Assembly (NCBI RefSeq): GCF_013387465.1
Contig: NZ_VYGV01000024.1
Location: 1,068 to 65,067 of the forward strand
Direction: 5' to 3'
Source: Hydrogenophaga aromaticivorans
Lineage (GTDB): Bacteria > Pseudomonadota > Gammaproteobacteria > Burkholderiales > Burkholderiaceae_C
DNA: 64,000 nt
The notes beneath the pieces were generated by a model. It made no database searches. It was not told the DNA's origin and was given only the letters and a program-made list of their open reading frames with translations. Position numbers and translations under genes: made by a program. Positions 1 to 8,159 of this stretch are shown here, in pieces; position 1 is the first letter of the stretch, and every line of letters begins with the position of its first letter.

Positions 1-168
1 TCGAGCACGCGCTCGCCGGCGCGCACGTCGGCCGCTTCGGCCAGCGTTTCGCCGACGATCTGCAAGGTGGTGCCGATGGCGGCGTAGTCGCCGCTGGCCC
101 AGGTGGCCTGCTGGCGCTGTTTGATGGCGGCGTAGTCGGGAACGGGTTTGTCGAGCACGGTGTTCATG
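1..168 (-). CDS. SAM-dependent methyltransferase, N-terminal fragment (cut by window edge)
   Basis: The first 56 codons of a gene read leftwards off the window, starting at the ATG at 168-166. The N-terminus (MNTVLDKPVPDYAAIKQRQQ, then an ATWASGDYAAIG stretch and GERVLD) resembles the start of class I methyltransferases of the UbiE/Methyltransf_25 type, where such a helix precedes the glycine-rich SAM loop. The loop itself lies outside the window, so the substrate cannot be judged. It is divergent from the AraC-type regulator gene at 366, which makes that regulator a plausible controller. Confidence 0.7.
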
Positions 169-365
169 GGCTTGTCTCCTGTGGAAGTGGGGGGCATCGG
201 CGCGGGTTTGCGGCGACGGGCCCATTCTTCGGAAAGCGGGGCATTGACGCTTCTCCGGGCGTCCTTCAGACTTGTCTGTTCGTCCTGGAATGCGTCTGGT
301 CAACCGCGACCCTGGCCGGGAATCCACCCCGCTTGATCGCGGCTCCGGATGTGGAGGCCCTGTCC

Positions 366-1370
366 ATGCACCACGATCCCTTGTCCGACGTGCTGCGCAG
401 CGTGCGCCTGCGCGGAGCGGTCTTCTACTACGTGAGTTTTGGCGACGAGTGGGCCGCGGAAACGCCGGCCTCACCCGATCTGGCGCGCGCCCTGATGCCG
501 GGTGCCGAACACGTGCTGGCCTACCACCTCATCGTCCGGGGCGCGGGCTGGGCCGCCACCGACGGCGAACCGCCGGTGCGGCTGGCGCAAGGCGACATCG
601 TGATGTTCCCGCGCGGCGACGGACACGTCATCTCCAGCGCGCCGGGCATGCATGCGCAGGAAGACCGCAGCGACTGGCGCTTCACCACCCGCAACGACCC
701 CAAGCCCATCGCGGTGGCCTACCACCGCGGCGTGTTGCGCCCGGGTGCCGCGATCCCGGCCGAGGAGGCGAAGTCGGTCGTCGTGTGCGGGTTCATCGCC
801 TGCGACCTGCTGCCCTTCAACCCCTTGATTTCGGCGTTGCCCCGCCTGCTGCATCTCGAATCCAACGGCCTGGGTGCCTGGGTGGTGCATCTGCTGGACC
901 AGGCGGTGGCGGAATCGCGCGAGAGCCGTGCCGGCAGCGCCGCGGTGCTGGAGCGGGTCAGCGAAATGGTGTTTGTCGACGCGGCGCGGCGCCACCTCGA
1001 ATCCTTGCCCAGTGGCGCCTCGGGCTGGTTCGCTGCGCTGCGCGATCGCCATGTGGGGCGGGCGATCCACCTCATGCACGAGAAGCCGGCCCATCCGTGG
1101 ACGATCGACGAACTGGGGCGCGAGGCCGGGCTGTCGCGTTCGGCGCTGCACGAACGTTTCGTCGAACTCGCCGGGCAACCGCCGATGCAATACCTCACGG
1201 GCTGGCGCATGCAGCTGGGCGCCGGCCTGCTGCGCAACAGCGACACCAAGGTCGCAACGATCGCGCAGGAGGTGGGCTACGACTCCGAGGCCGCCTTCTC
1301 CCGTGCGTTCAAACGCAGCGTGGGCCACCCGCCGGCGGCGTGGCGGCGCAAGCAGCGCGTGGGTGCCTGA
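366..1370 (+). CDS. AraC-family transcriptional regulator with N-terminal cupin domain
   Basis: A 334-residue protein. The N-terminal half looks like the cupin-type ligand domain common in AraC regulators (RLRGAVFYYVSFGDEW, then EPPVRLAQGDIVMFPRGD). The C-terminal ~100 residues hold the two-helix-turn-helix AraC domain: HPWTIDELGREAGLSRSAL is the first HTH and VATIAQEVGYDSEAAFSRAF the second. I chose the ATG at 366 because GGAG lies about 9 bases upstream; an in-frame TTG at 333 would add 11 residues but has no clear ribosome site. It probably senses a small molecule and controls neighbouring genes, perhaps the divergent methyltransferase. The effector is unknown. Confidence 0.85.
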   Translation: MHHDPLSDVLRSVRLRGAVFYYVSFGDEWAAETPASPDLARALMPGAEHVLAYHLIVRGAGWAATDGEPPVRLAQGDIVMFPRGDGHVISSAPGMHAQEDRSDWRFTTRNDPKPIAVAYHRGVLRPGAAIPAEEAKSVVVCGFIACDLLPFNPLISALPRLLHLESNGLGAWVVHLLDQAVAESRESRAGSAAVLERVSEMVFVDAARRHLESLPSGASGWFAALRDRHVGRAIHLMHEKPAHPWTIDELGREAGLSRSALHERFVELAGQPPMQYLTGWRMQLGAGLLRNSDTKVATIAQEVGYDSEAAFSRAFKRSVGHPPAAWRRKQRVGA

Positions 1371-1382
1371 GGCGGCGCGGTT

Positions 1383-2126
1383 TCATTCGCCCTGGAAGCC
1401 GCCCGAGCGGTAGGTCAGCACCAGTGTGTCGCGCCAGCCCAGTTCGCCGTTCACCAGCGGCTGGATCGGCGTGGTCTCGTGGATCACGCGCGCATCGTCC
1501 AGCAGCAGCAGCGACCAGGGTTCGGTGAGCGTGAAGCGCTGACCGCTGGGGCCGTCGGCCTCGAACACCCGGCTCTCGCCGCCCTTGACGCGGTGGCGCC
1601 CAAGCATGAACACCGCCACCAGATCGACGCCGTCGCGGTGCGCGCCTTCGGGCGTGGGCCGGCCAATGCCGTCGGTGGTGTCGATGCGAAACGGATGCGC
1701 CTCGACAAACCAGGGCTGCGTTCCGCGCAGGGCACACACCGCCTCGCCCACCCGCGTCAGCAGGCGGCTCCACACCGGCAGTGCCACGAGCTCGGGCTGC
1801 ATGGGCTCGAACATCCGCTGCATGCCGCCGTGCAGCGCGTTGTATTCCAGCGGTTGCCAGTGGGCGCGGTGCGGCGCCTGCTGCACCGACTGGCCATCGA
1901 CCACGAAGCAGCTGTGGCGCCGGCGCCGGTAGTGCCCGCCGTCCTTCAGGAAGGCGTCAGCCGGCAGGTGATCCCAGCCGGCGTGCAGCGCATCGAGCTC
2001 GGCCACGTCGGCCGGCAGCCACCGCCGCACATCGGCGGCTGCGATCAGCGCAAAGCCCTGCGATTGCAGGGCGGCATCAAGCCCGTCAAGGGGCACACAG
2101 GGAGGAGGGAAAGCACTGGTGGTCAT
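1383..2126 (-). CDS. 2OG-Fe(II) dioxygenase family protein (2OG-Fe_Oxy_2 type)
   Basis: A 247-residue protein of the non-haem iron, 2-oxoglutarate dependent hydroxylases related to free amino-acid hydroxylases. The iron ligands are visible: the H-x-D pair in GAHRDGVDL and the distal histidine in RVIHETTPI, followed by RDTLVLTYRSGGF, whose arginine would hold 2-oxoglutarate. A basic segment HYRRRRHSCFVVD lies in the N-terminal third, as in this family. The ATG at 2126 gives MTTSAFPPP; an upstream start at 2168 is possible but adds an unlikely leader. The 3' end converges on the AraC gene with 12 bases between. Substrate unknown; free L-amino acid is a guess. Confidence 0.8.
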   Translation of the reverse strand: MTTSAFPPPCVPLDGLDAALQSQGFALIAAADVRRWLPADVAELDALHAGWDHLPADAFLKDGGHYRRRRHSCFVVDGQSVQQAPHRAHWQPLEYNALHGGMQRMFEPMQPELVALPVWSRLLTRVGEAVCALRGTQPWFVEAHPFRIDTTDGIGRPTPEGAHRDGVDLVAVFMLGRHRVKGGESRVFEADGPSGQRFTLTEPWSLLLLDDARVIHETTPIQPLVNGELGWRDTLVLTYRSGGFQGE

Positions 2127-2267
2127 GGCGGGGCAGTGTAACGGTGCCGGCTGTGCCCGCATCCGCATCCGGGTTCACCCGCGGTGGGCCCTGCGGAGTT
2201 TCTGCGCTGGATCAAAACGCGGCCGTTTGCACGCTGTCAAGCTGTTGGCAAAGTCAAGGAGGTTGAT

Positions 2268-2714
2268 ATGAATATTGTTGAATGGTCCGACGCTTTGCTG
2301 CTGGATTTTGAGCCCATGGACGGCGTGCACCGCGAGTTTGTGGACCTGCTGGCGCTGGCACAAAGCGCACCCGACGCCACCCTGCCGCAGGCCTGGGCCG
2401 CGGTCGTGGATCACACCGTGGAGCATTTCGGTCGGGAGGACGACTGGATGCGAAAAACCCGCTTCTCCGCGGCCGAGAACCACATCATCCAGCACCGGGT
2501 GGTGCTCAACGTGCTGCGGGAAGGCCTGGCGATGGCGCGCGCTGGCCAGATGGATGCAGTCCGTGAAATGGCCGGTGAACTGGCGGTCTGGTTCGCCAAA
2601 CACACCCAGTCGCTGGACGCCGCCCTGGCGCTGCACATGCGCCGCGAGCCCGCTGGCGGCGGAGCGCCCAGACACGCCCGGGGTGGCGGCACGACCGCCC
2701 ACGCGCACCTCTAG
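2268..2714 (+). CDS. Bacteriohemerythrin-family protein
   Basis: A single-domain hemerythrin of 148 residues that should bind O2 or act as a diiron oxygen sensor or store in the cytoplasm. All seven diiron ligands can be placed: H21, H53, E57, H72, H76, H112 and D117, matching the H...HxxxE...HxxxH...HxxxxD pattern. The start is set by a strong ribosome site (AAGGAGGTTGAT) directly before the ATG at 2268. The last ~25 residues are Gly/Ala/His-rich and lie outside the four-helix bundle. It stands alone between the convergent dioxygenase gene and the DUF2189 gene, so the partner is unknown. Confidence 0.9.
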   Translation: MNIVEWSDALLLDFEPMDGVHREFVDLLALAQSAPDATLPQAWAAVVDHTVEHFGREDDWMRKTRFSAAENHIIQHRVVLNVLREGLAMARAGQMDAVREMAGELAVWFAKHTQSLDAALALHMRREPAGGGAPRHARGGGTTAHAHL

Positions 2715-2842
2715 GAGGCCCCTCGGGCGTGGCCATGGCGGGTGATGCGGACAGAACCCGAACGACCCTACCGCGCATGGGGTAAACCATGTAAGAACAA
2801 TATTCGGCCTTGTTTATATTGTTTCCACTACAGGAGACAACC

Positions 2843-3703
2843 ATGGCCGAAGCCATTCAAGCGAGCGCTATCGAAGGCGAGGATCGGGCGCGCGAGAACC
2901 CGGACGCTGATCAGCGCCAGAAAGACGCCGAACGCGGACCTTCGGTGTTCGCCCTCCCGCTCGCCACCCTGCGCCCATCCGACCCGATCCGCTGGCTCCA
3001 GCTGGGGTGGCAAGACTTCCAGCGCTGCACGCGCATCGGCCTGTTCTACGGTCTGTGTTTCTTCGCCATGGGGCACGCGCTGCTGGCGGTGTTCCAGAAC
3101 GCACCGGCCTACGTGCTGGCGCTGAGCGCCGGCTTCCTGCTGATGGGACCGTTCCTGTGCCTGGGTCTGTACGACGCCAGCAAGGCCATGCAGACCCACG
3201 ACCACCGCCCCTCGCTGCGCGCCTCCCTGCAGGCCTGGCGACCGACCAAGGGCACGATGGGCATCTTTGCCGGCGTGCTGCTGATACTGGAACTGCTCTG
3301 GGGCCGGGCTTCGCTGGTGGTGTTTGCCGTCACCTTCAACACCATGCCCTCGACCGAGAAGCTGCTGCCGCAGCTGATCAACCCCGAGAACATCGGCTTC
3401 CTGATCACCTACACCATCGTCGGCGGCCTCTTCGCCGGCCTGATCTTCATCACCAGCGTGATCTCGATCCCGATGATCATGGACCGCAAGACCGACGCCG
3501 TCTCGGCCGGTCTCACCAGCATCCGCGCCTGCCTGCAGAACCCCGGTGTGATGCTGATCTGGGGCGCGCTCATCACGGTGCTGATCGGCCTGGCCATGCT
3601 GCCGGTGTTCCTCGGCCTGCTGATCGTGGGCCCGGTGATCGGACACGCCACCTGGCACGCCTACCGGCACATCGTGCCCGAGCAGACCGAAGGCAGCGCC
3701 TGA
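2843..3703 (+). CDS. DUF2189 integral membrane protein
   Basis: A 286-residue inner-membrane protein with a hydrophilic N-terminal ~45 residues and about six hydrophobic segments arranged in pairs (for example FYGLCFFAMGHALLAVF, YVLALSAGFLLMGPFLCLGL, GIFAGVLLILELLW, VMLIWGALITVLIGLAML and VFLGLLIVGPVIGHATWHAY). This pattern, with the conserved DP(I)RWLQLGWQDF entry and the final GHATWHAYR motif, fits DUF2189, a family common beside cytochrome oxidase genes but of unknown function. The start at 2843 follows CAGGAGACAACC. The stretch upstream (about 2790-2835) is AT-rich and probably holds the promoter. Confidence 0.85.
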   Translation: MAEAIQASAIEGEDRARENPDADQRQKDAERGPSVFALPLATLRPSDPIRWLQLGWQDFQRCTRIGLFYGLCFFAMGHALLAVFQNAPAYVLALSAGFLLMGPFLCLGLYDASKAMQTHDHRPSLRASLQAWRPTKGTMGIFAGVLLILELLWGRASLVVFAVTFNTMPSTEKLLPQLINPENIGFLITYTIVGGLFAGLIFITSVISIPMIMDRKTDAVSAGLTSIRACLQNPGVMLIWGALITVLIGLAMLPVFLGLLIVGPVIGHATWHAYRHIVPEQTEGSA

Positions 3704-3706
3704 TCC

Positions 3707-4708
3707 TCAGGCGTTGACGTTCACCACCAGCCGCCCGCGCACCTGGCCCGCCAGGATCTCGCTGGCCGCACCGATCGCATCAGCCAGACCGATTTCGTGC
3801 GTGATCGCGGCGAGCTTGCCGCGGTCCAGGCCGGTGGCCAGTTGTGCCCAGGCGGCCTCGCGCCGGGCCAGTGGCGCCATCACGCTGTCGATGCCGTAGA
3901 GCGTCACACCGCGCAGGATGAACGGGGCCACCGACGCCGGCAGGTCCATGCCCTGCGCCAGACCGCAGGCCGCCACCGCGCCACCGTAGCGTGTGCTGGC
4001 ACAGGCGTTCGCCAGCGTGTGGCTGCCCACCGAATCGACCACGCCGATCCAGCGTTCCTTCTGCAGCGGCTTGCCCGCGGCGCTCAGCGTGCTGCGGTCG
4101 ATGACCTCGGCCGCACCGAGGGCCTTGAGAAAGTCCGCCTCGCCCAGCCGGCCGGTGGACGCCACCACCGTGTGGCCCAGGCCCGCGAGCAACGCGATGG
4201 CGATGCTGCCCACACCGCCGTTGGCGCCGGTCACGAGCACCTCGCCGCTGCCGGGTTTCACGCCCGCCTCGGCCCAGTGCCGCTGCAGCGCCATCACGCA
4301 CAACATGGCGGTGTAGCCCGCGGTGCCGATGGCCATGGCGTCGCGCGCATCCAGACCGTCGGGCAGGGCCACCAGCCAGTCGCCCTTGACGCGCGCCATT
4401 TGCGCCAGGCCGCCCCAGTGCGACTCACCGACGCCGAAGCCGTTGAGAATGACGCGGTCGCCGGCCTTCCAGCGTGGGTGTTCGCTGGCCGTCACGGTGC
4501 CCGCGAAATCGATGCCCGGCACCAGGGGAAAGCTGCGCACCACGGGCGACTTGCCCGTGATCGCCAGGCCGTCCTTGTAGTTGAGGGTGGACCAGTCCAC
4601 CCGCACCGTCACGTCGCCATTGGCGGGCAGTTGCGCCTCGTCGAGTTCGGTGAGCGCGCAGCGGTAGCCTGCGTCATCGGTCTTGTTGATCAGCAGGGCC
4701 TTGAACAT
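3707..4708 (-). CDS. acuI: Acrylyl-CoA reductase (NADPH)-type MDR oxidoreductase (YhdH/AcuI family)
   Basis: A 333-residue medium-chain dehydrogenase/reductase that reduces an activated double bond with NADPH; acrylyl-CoA is the substrate of characterised family members. Family features are the N-terminal MFKALL start, [23 protein letters not shown], and the nucleotide motif [18 protein letters not shown] near residue 155. No structural zinc-binding cysteine cluster is present, as expected. Length matches AcuI/YhdH (~325-335). The gene overlaps the end of the small membrane protein gene upstream by about 35 bases and may be cotranscribed with it. Acryloyl-CoA detoxification is inferred from family, not shown here. 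Confidence 0.85.
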   Translation of the reverse strand: MFKALLINKTDDAGYRCALTELDEAQLPANGDVTVRVDWSTLNYKDGLAITGKSPVVRSFPLVPGIDFAGTVTASEHPRWKAGDRVILNGFGVGESHWGGLAQMARVKGDWLVALPDGLDARDAMAIGTAGYTAMLCVMALQRHWAEAGVKPGSGEVLVTGANGGVGSIAIALLAGLGHTVVASTGRLGEADFLKALGAAEVIDRSTLSAAGKPLQKERWIGVVDSVGSHTLANACASTRYGGAVAACGLAQGMDLPASVAPFILRGVTLYGIDSVMAPLARREAAWAQLATGLDRGKLAAITHEIGLADAIGAASEILAGQVRGRLVVNVNA

Positions 4709-4946
4709 GGGAGTCTCCTTGTGAAGCGGGCGCGGTTTCGCGCCAGAGGCGGGCCAGCAGCCACCAGCCGGCCAGGGTATTGAGCACGGCGAACAGGGTC
4801 AGCAGACCCCGCATCGCGCCGGTGGGCTGCATCACCATCAAAGCCGACGTCATGGCAGAAGACATCAGATTGAGCACGATCACCAGCCAGAAAAGGGGCA
4901 TTCGCGGCTGCCAGAGCCTGCGCAGCGGAGAGATGGCGTTGGTCAT
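4674..4946 (-). CDS. Small integral membrane protein, unknown function
   Basis: A predicted 90-residue protein starting at the ATG at 4946 ([16 protein letters not shown]). It has two hydrophobic segments ([20 protein letters not shown] and [20 protein letters not shown]) separated by a short loop, so it is probably a two-helix inner-membrane protein with a polar C-terminal tail. The 3' end overlaps the acuI-type gene. I do not recognise the family. The hydrophobic pattern and its place in a minus-strand run (ligase, this gene, reductase) support coding, but it is short and overlaps, so confidence is moderate. Confidence 0.55.
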   Translation of the reverse strand: MTNAISPLRRLWQPRMPLFWLVIVLNLMSSAMTSALMVMQPTGAMRGLLTLFAVLNTLAGWWLLARLWRETAPASQGDSHVQGPADQQDR

Positions 4947-4994
4947 GCAGACGATTGTGCCGGGAGGCGCCTGCACCGGGGAGCCATCAACCCT

Positions 4995-6716
4995 TCAGGC
5001 CGCGGGTTCCTGCTCCTGCAGCAATCGCCACATCACCTTGCCGCTGCCGCTCTTGGGCAGGGCATCGACGAACTGCACCACACGCGGGCACTTGTAGACC
5101 GCCATGTTCTCGCGGCACCAGTCCAGGATGTCCTGTTCGCTGGTCTGGCCACGCGCGCTGTCGCGCAGCACCACCACGGCTTTCACGCTTTCGCCCCGGT
5201 AGGCGTCTTTCGTGCTGATCACGCAGGCCTCGGCGATCGCCGGGTGGCGGAACATCAGCGCCTCCACCTCGGCCGGCCAGACCTTGAAGCCGCTGGCGTT
5301 GATCATGCGTTTGAGTCGGTCGGTGATGAAAAAATAGCCGTCTTCGTCCACCTTGCCGAGGTCGCCGGAGCGGAAGTATTTTTCGCCGTTGAACTCGATG
5401 AAGGCCGCCTCGGTCGCATCCGGCCGCTTCCAGTAGCCGGCAAACACCGACGGCCCGCGGATGATGATTTCACCCGCCTCGCCCACCGGCATTTCCTGCA
5501 GCGTCTCCGGGTCCACCACGCGCGCATCGGTGCTCAGGAACGGGATGCCCAGGCATTGCTGCTTGGGTGCATCGGGCGGGTTGTTGTGCGAGGGCGCGGC
5601 GGTCTCGGTGAGACCGTAGCCCTCGGCGTAGCGCAGGCTGAACTGGTCGAACAGGCGCTGTGCCACGGCCTGCGGCATGGCCGCGCCGCCGCCGCCGATG
5701 AAGACCAGGCTGGAGAGGTCGTACTGGTCGAAGCGCGGGCTGGCCAGCAGGTCGATCACCATGGTGGGGATGTTGCTCCAGTGTGTGACGCGCCAGGCCG
5801 AGATCTGGCGCCCGGCGAGCTCGCGGTCCCAGCGCGGCATGATGACCAGCGTGGCACCGGTGTAGATGCCCGCGTGCATGCCCACCACCATGCCGGTGAT
5901 GTGGAACATGGGCACCACCACCAGCGACACGTTTTCGGGTGTGCCGCCGGTCCACAGGCTGCAGGCCACGGCGTTGTGCATGATGCTGGCGTGCGTGTGC
6001 ATGCAGCCCTTGGGCAGGCCGGTGGTGCCGCTGGTGTAGGGCAGCACGCACAGGTCGGCGGGTTGGCGGTCGTGCACAGGTGCGGTGTGGCTGCTGGCCA
6101 GCGCGTCGGCCCAGTCGGCCACGCTGCCCCCCGGCAGGGCCGGCAGCGGATGGCGCTTCGCCAGCCAGTCGACCCACGCGGGCGGGATGTCGGCCTGCGG
6201 GCCGATGGCGTCGTGGTAGTGCGCCACGACCAGGTGCGACAGGCGCTGCGCCTCGGGCAGATCGGCGTTGGCCTTGAGCAGATCGCCCGCGAGGTCGGCG
6301 GCGCAGACGGCGACCTTCACGTCGGGGTCGGTGATGTAGTGCTTGAGCTCCTCGGCCCGGTTCATCGGGTTCACCGGCACCACCACCGCGTTGGCCCGCA
6401 GGATGGCGTAGTGCGCCACGATCCACTGCGGACAGTTCTGCATCAGCAGCACGACGCGGTCGCCCGCCCGCACGCCCTGCGCATGCAGATGGCCCGCCAG
6501 CCGCTCGGCCTGCGCCTGCAGTTCGCGGTAACTGAGCTGCTGATCGAAGAACACCAGGGCCGGCTTGTCCGGGTAACGCTGCGCGCTCACCACGAGGTTG
6601 TGCCAGAGCGAGGTCACGGGCGGACTGATGCGGTGCGGCAGGCGCTTCGGCCAGAAGCGGTGGTGGGGGCGCGGCTGAACATGAACGGCCACCGGGGCGG
6701 CGTTTGCAAGGCTCAT
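4995..6716 (-). CDS. Long-chain fatty-acid--CoA ligase (AMP-binding family)
   Basis: A 573-residue acyl-adenylate/thioester-forming enzyme that would activate a fatty or other carboxylic acid to its CoA ester with ATP. ANL-superfamily motifs appear in order: YTSGTTGLPKG (residues ~227-237), the A5 motif EGYGLTET (~367-374), SGDLGKVDEDGYFFITDR (~450) and the C-terminal PKSGSGKVMWR with the catalytic lysine. The length fits FadD-like ligases. The starting ATG at 6716 is preceded, on the coding strand, by CAGGAGACAAACCG. The N-terminal ~25 residues are basic and not part of the fold. Chain-length preference cannot be read from sequence. Confidence 0.88.
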   Translation of the reverse strand: MSLANAAPVAVHVQPRPHHRFWPKRLPHRISPPVTSLWHNLVVSAQRYPDKPALVFFDQQLSYRELQAQAERLAGHLHAQGVRAGDRVVLLMQNCPQWIVAHYAILRANAVVVPVNPMNRAEELKHYITDPDVKVAVCAADLAGDLLKANADLPEAQRLSHLVVAHYHDAIGPQADIPPAWVDWLAKRHPLPALPGGSVADWADALASSHTAPVHDRQPADLCVLPYTSGTTGLPKGCMHTHASIMHNAVACSLWTGGTPENVSLVVVPMFHITGMVVGMHAGIYTGATLVIMPRWDRELAGRQISAWRVTHWSNIPTMVIDLLASPRFDQYDLSSLVFIGGGGAAMPQAVAQRLFDQFSLRYAEGYGLTETAAPSHNNPPDAPKQQCLGIPFLSTDARVVDPETLQEMPVGEAGEIIIRGPSVFAGYWKRPDATEAAFIEFNGEKYFRSGDLGKVDEDGYFFITDRLKRMINASGFKVWPAEVEALMFRHPAIAEACVISTKDAYRGESVKAVVVLRDSARGQTSEQDILDWCRENMAVYKCPRVVQFVDALPKSGSGKVMWRLLQEQEPAA

Positions 6717-7023
6717 CGGTTTGTCTCCTGGTACTTCTTTTCAACGCAAGCATACGGGGCTGCGCTGCAAAAAGAAAAGCAGCCATGTCGCGCCTGGGAC
6801 CGCTGGCGCGCATGGCAGGTGGCACGGAACATGCTGATACCAAGACACGGTTTTGTCGTGGGTCAAAGGCGATACGGTGATACCTTTTACGCATAGTTTT
6901 CCCACGTAAACCCCGATGTCGTGGCCCTGACGGCGGTAATACAGTCGCTCTGCGGGCCAGATATGCCTTCTTCTGGTGCACATTGCCCGAATCATCAACT
7001 TTTAGACCAAAACGGAGCTACCG
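6717..7023. other. Intergenic region between divergent ligase and amino-acid transporter genes
   Basis: This 307-base stretch must hold promoters in both directions. The part at 6840-6910 is less GC-rich and carries a direct repeat GATACGGTGATACC and a distant inverted pair CGTGGG/CCCACG. A sigma-54-like element lies at 6819-6835 (listed separately). The ribosome site ACGGAG lies just before the binding-protein start at 7024. A short minus-strand open frame (6741-6998) has no family resemblance and I do not count it as a gene. Confidence 0.5.
6819..6835 (+). promoter_or_regulatory. Candidate sigma-54 (-24/-12) promoter for the amino-acid transporter operon
   Basis: The sequence GTGGCACGGAACATGCT matches the RpoN consensus TTGGCACG-N4-TTGCW at all but two positions. 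It has the required spacing of ten bases between the invariant GG (6821-6822) and GC (6833-6834). It reads towards the transporter gene and would leave a leader of roughly 175 bases. Nitrogen control of such transporters is known in other proteobacteria. No convincing NtrC site was identified. Confidence 0.4.
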
Positions 7024-8052
7024 ATGAAATTGAATGCCCTGAAATTGACCGTGATGGGAATGGGCGCTGCAGCCGCCCTGATGAGCCTGCCGGCCCACGC
7101 TGGCAAGACCGTGGACGCCATCAAGGCCCGCGGCCAGCTGGTCTGCGGTGTGAACGTCGGCCTGGCGGGCTTCTCCGCCGCTGACAGCAATGGCAACTGG
7201 ACGGGCCTCGACGTGGACTACTGCAAGGCCGTGGCCGCCGCCCTGCTGGGTGACCCCGCCAAAGTCAAGTGGGTGCCGCTGACGGCCCAGCAGCGCTTCA
7301 CCGCCCTGCAGTCCGGCGAAGTGGACATCCTCTCGCGCAACACCACCAACACCCTCTCGCGCGACGCCTCGCTCGGCCTGCACTTCGTCGGTGTGAACTA
7401 CTACGACGGCCAGGGTTTCCTGGTCAACAAGGGCAAGATCACCAGCGCCAAACAGCTCAAGGGCGCCACGGTGTGCGTGCAGTCCGGCACCACGACCGAG
7501 AAGAACCTGACCGACTTCTCCCGCGCCAACAAGCTCAACATCAAGGCCGTGGTGTTCGAGAAACTGGAAGCCTCCACCGGCGCCTACTTCGCTGGCCGCT
7601 GCCAGGCCTACACCACCGACGCCTCGGGCCTGGCCTCGATCCGCGCTAAGGAAGCCAAAGTGCCGGCCGATCACGTGATCCTGCCCGACCTGATCTCCAA
7701 GGAGCCTCTGGGCCCGATGATCCGCCGCGGTGACGACGAGTTCTTCGCCGTCACCAAATGGGTGCTCAACGGCCTGATCGAAGCCGAGGAATACGGCATC
7801 ACCCAGGCCAACGTGGACGAGATGAAGAAGAGCACCGATCCGCAAGTGGGCCGCATGCTGGGCTCCACCGAAGACCTCGGCAAGCACCTCGGCCTGGACA
7901 AGGAATGGCTGGCGCGCTCGATCAAGGCCGTGGGCAACTACGGCGAGAGCTTCGAGCGCAACGTCGGCCCCAAGACCCCGATCAACCTGCCGCGCGGCAA
8001 GAACAACCTGTGGAGCGCAGGCGGCTTCATGTACGCAGCGCCGCTGCGCTGA
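7024..8052 (+). CDS. aapJ: General L-amino-acid ABC transporter, periplasmic binding protein (AapJ/BztA type)
   Basis: A 342-residue secreted solute-binding protein of the polar amino-acid family. It has a signal peptide with cleavage near SLPAHA|GKT (residue ~26), followed by the family's opening TVDAIKARGQLVCGVN, TGLDVDYCKAVAAALLGD and the ligand-contacting region VDILSRNTTNTLSRD. The length is that of AapJ/BztA, larger than single-substrate family 3 proteins. It is first in a four-gene operon with two permease genes and an ATPase gene. A strong hairpin with a T run follows at once and should raise its expression over the permeases. General amino-acid uptake is inferred from the family. Confidence 0.92.
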   Translation: MKLNALKLTVMGMGAAAALMSLPAHAGKTVDAIKARGQLVCGVNVGLAGFSAADSNGNWTGLDVDYCKAVAAALLGDPAKVKWVPLTAQQRFTALQSGEVDILSRNTTNTLSRDASLGLHFVGVNYYDGQGFLVNKGKITSAKQLKGATVCVQSGTTTEKNLTDFSRANKLNIKAVVFEKLEASTGAYFAGRCQAYTTDASGLASIRAKEAKVPADHVILPDLISKEPLGPMIRRGDDEFFAVTKWVLNGLIEAEEYGITQANVDEMKKSTDPQVGRMLGSTEDLGKHLGLDKEWLARSIKAVGNYGESFERNVGPKTPINLPRGKNNLWSAGGFMYAAPLR

Positions 8053-8081
8053 TCCGGCACCCTCGGCACTTGGCCGTCGCA

Positions 8082-8133
8082 GGCACAAGTGTTCTATGAA
8101 CTCCGTTTCGTAGGGCACTTGTGCCATTTTTTT
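8082..8133 (+). terminator. Intrinsic terminator/attenuator inside the amino-acid transporter operon
   Basis: A perfect 10-bp stem (GGCACAAGTG at 8082-8091 with CACTTGTGCC at 8116-8125) holds a second 7-bp stem (8094-8100 with 8107-8113, one G-U pair) and is followed by seven T. It lies 30 bases after the binding-protein stop codon and 27 bases before the first permease start. This is the usual arrangement for making excess binding protein by partial termination. Confidence 0.85.
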
Positions 8134-8159
8134 AGCCCCTCTTCTTGGGAAACGACTCC

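Noticed and set aside
6741-6998. Short minus-strand frame in the intergenic region before the amino-acid transporter
   Set aside because: 85 residues, no ribosome site, no recognisable pattern, and it covers the probable promoter region.
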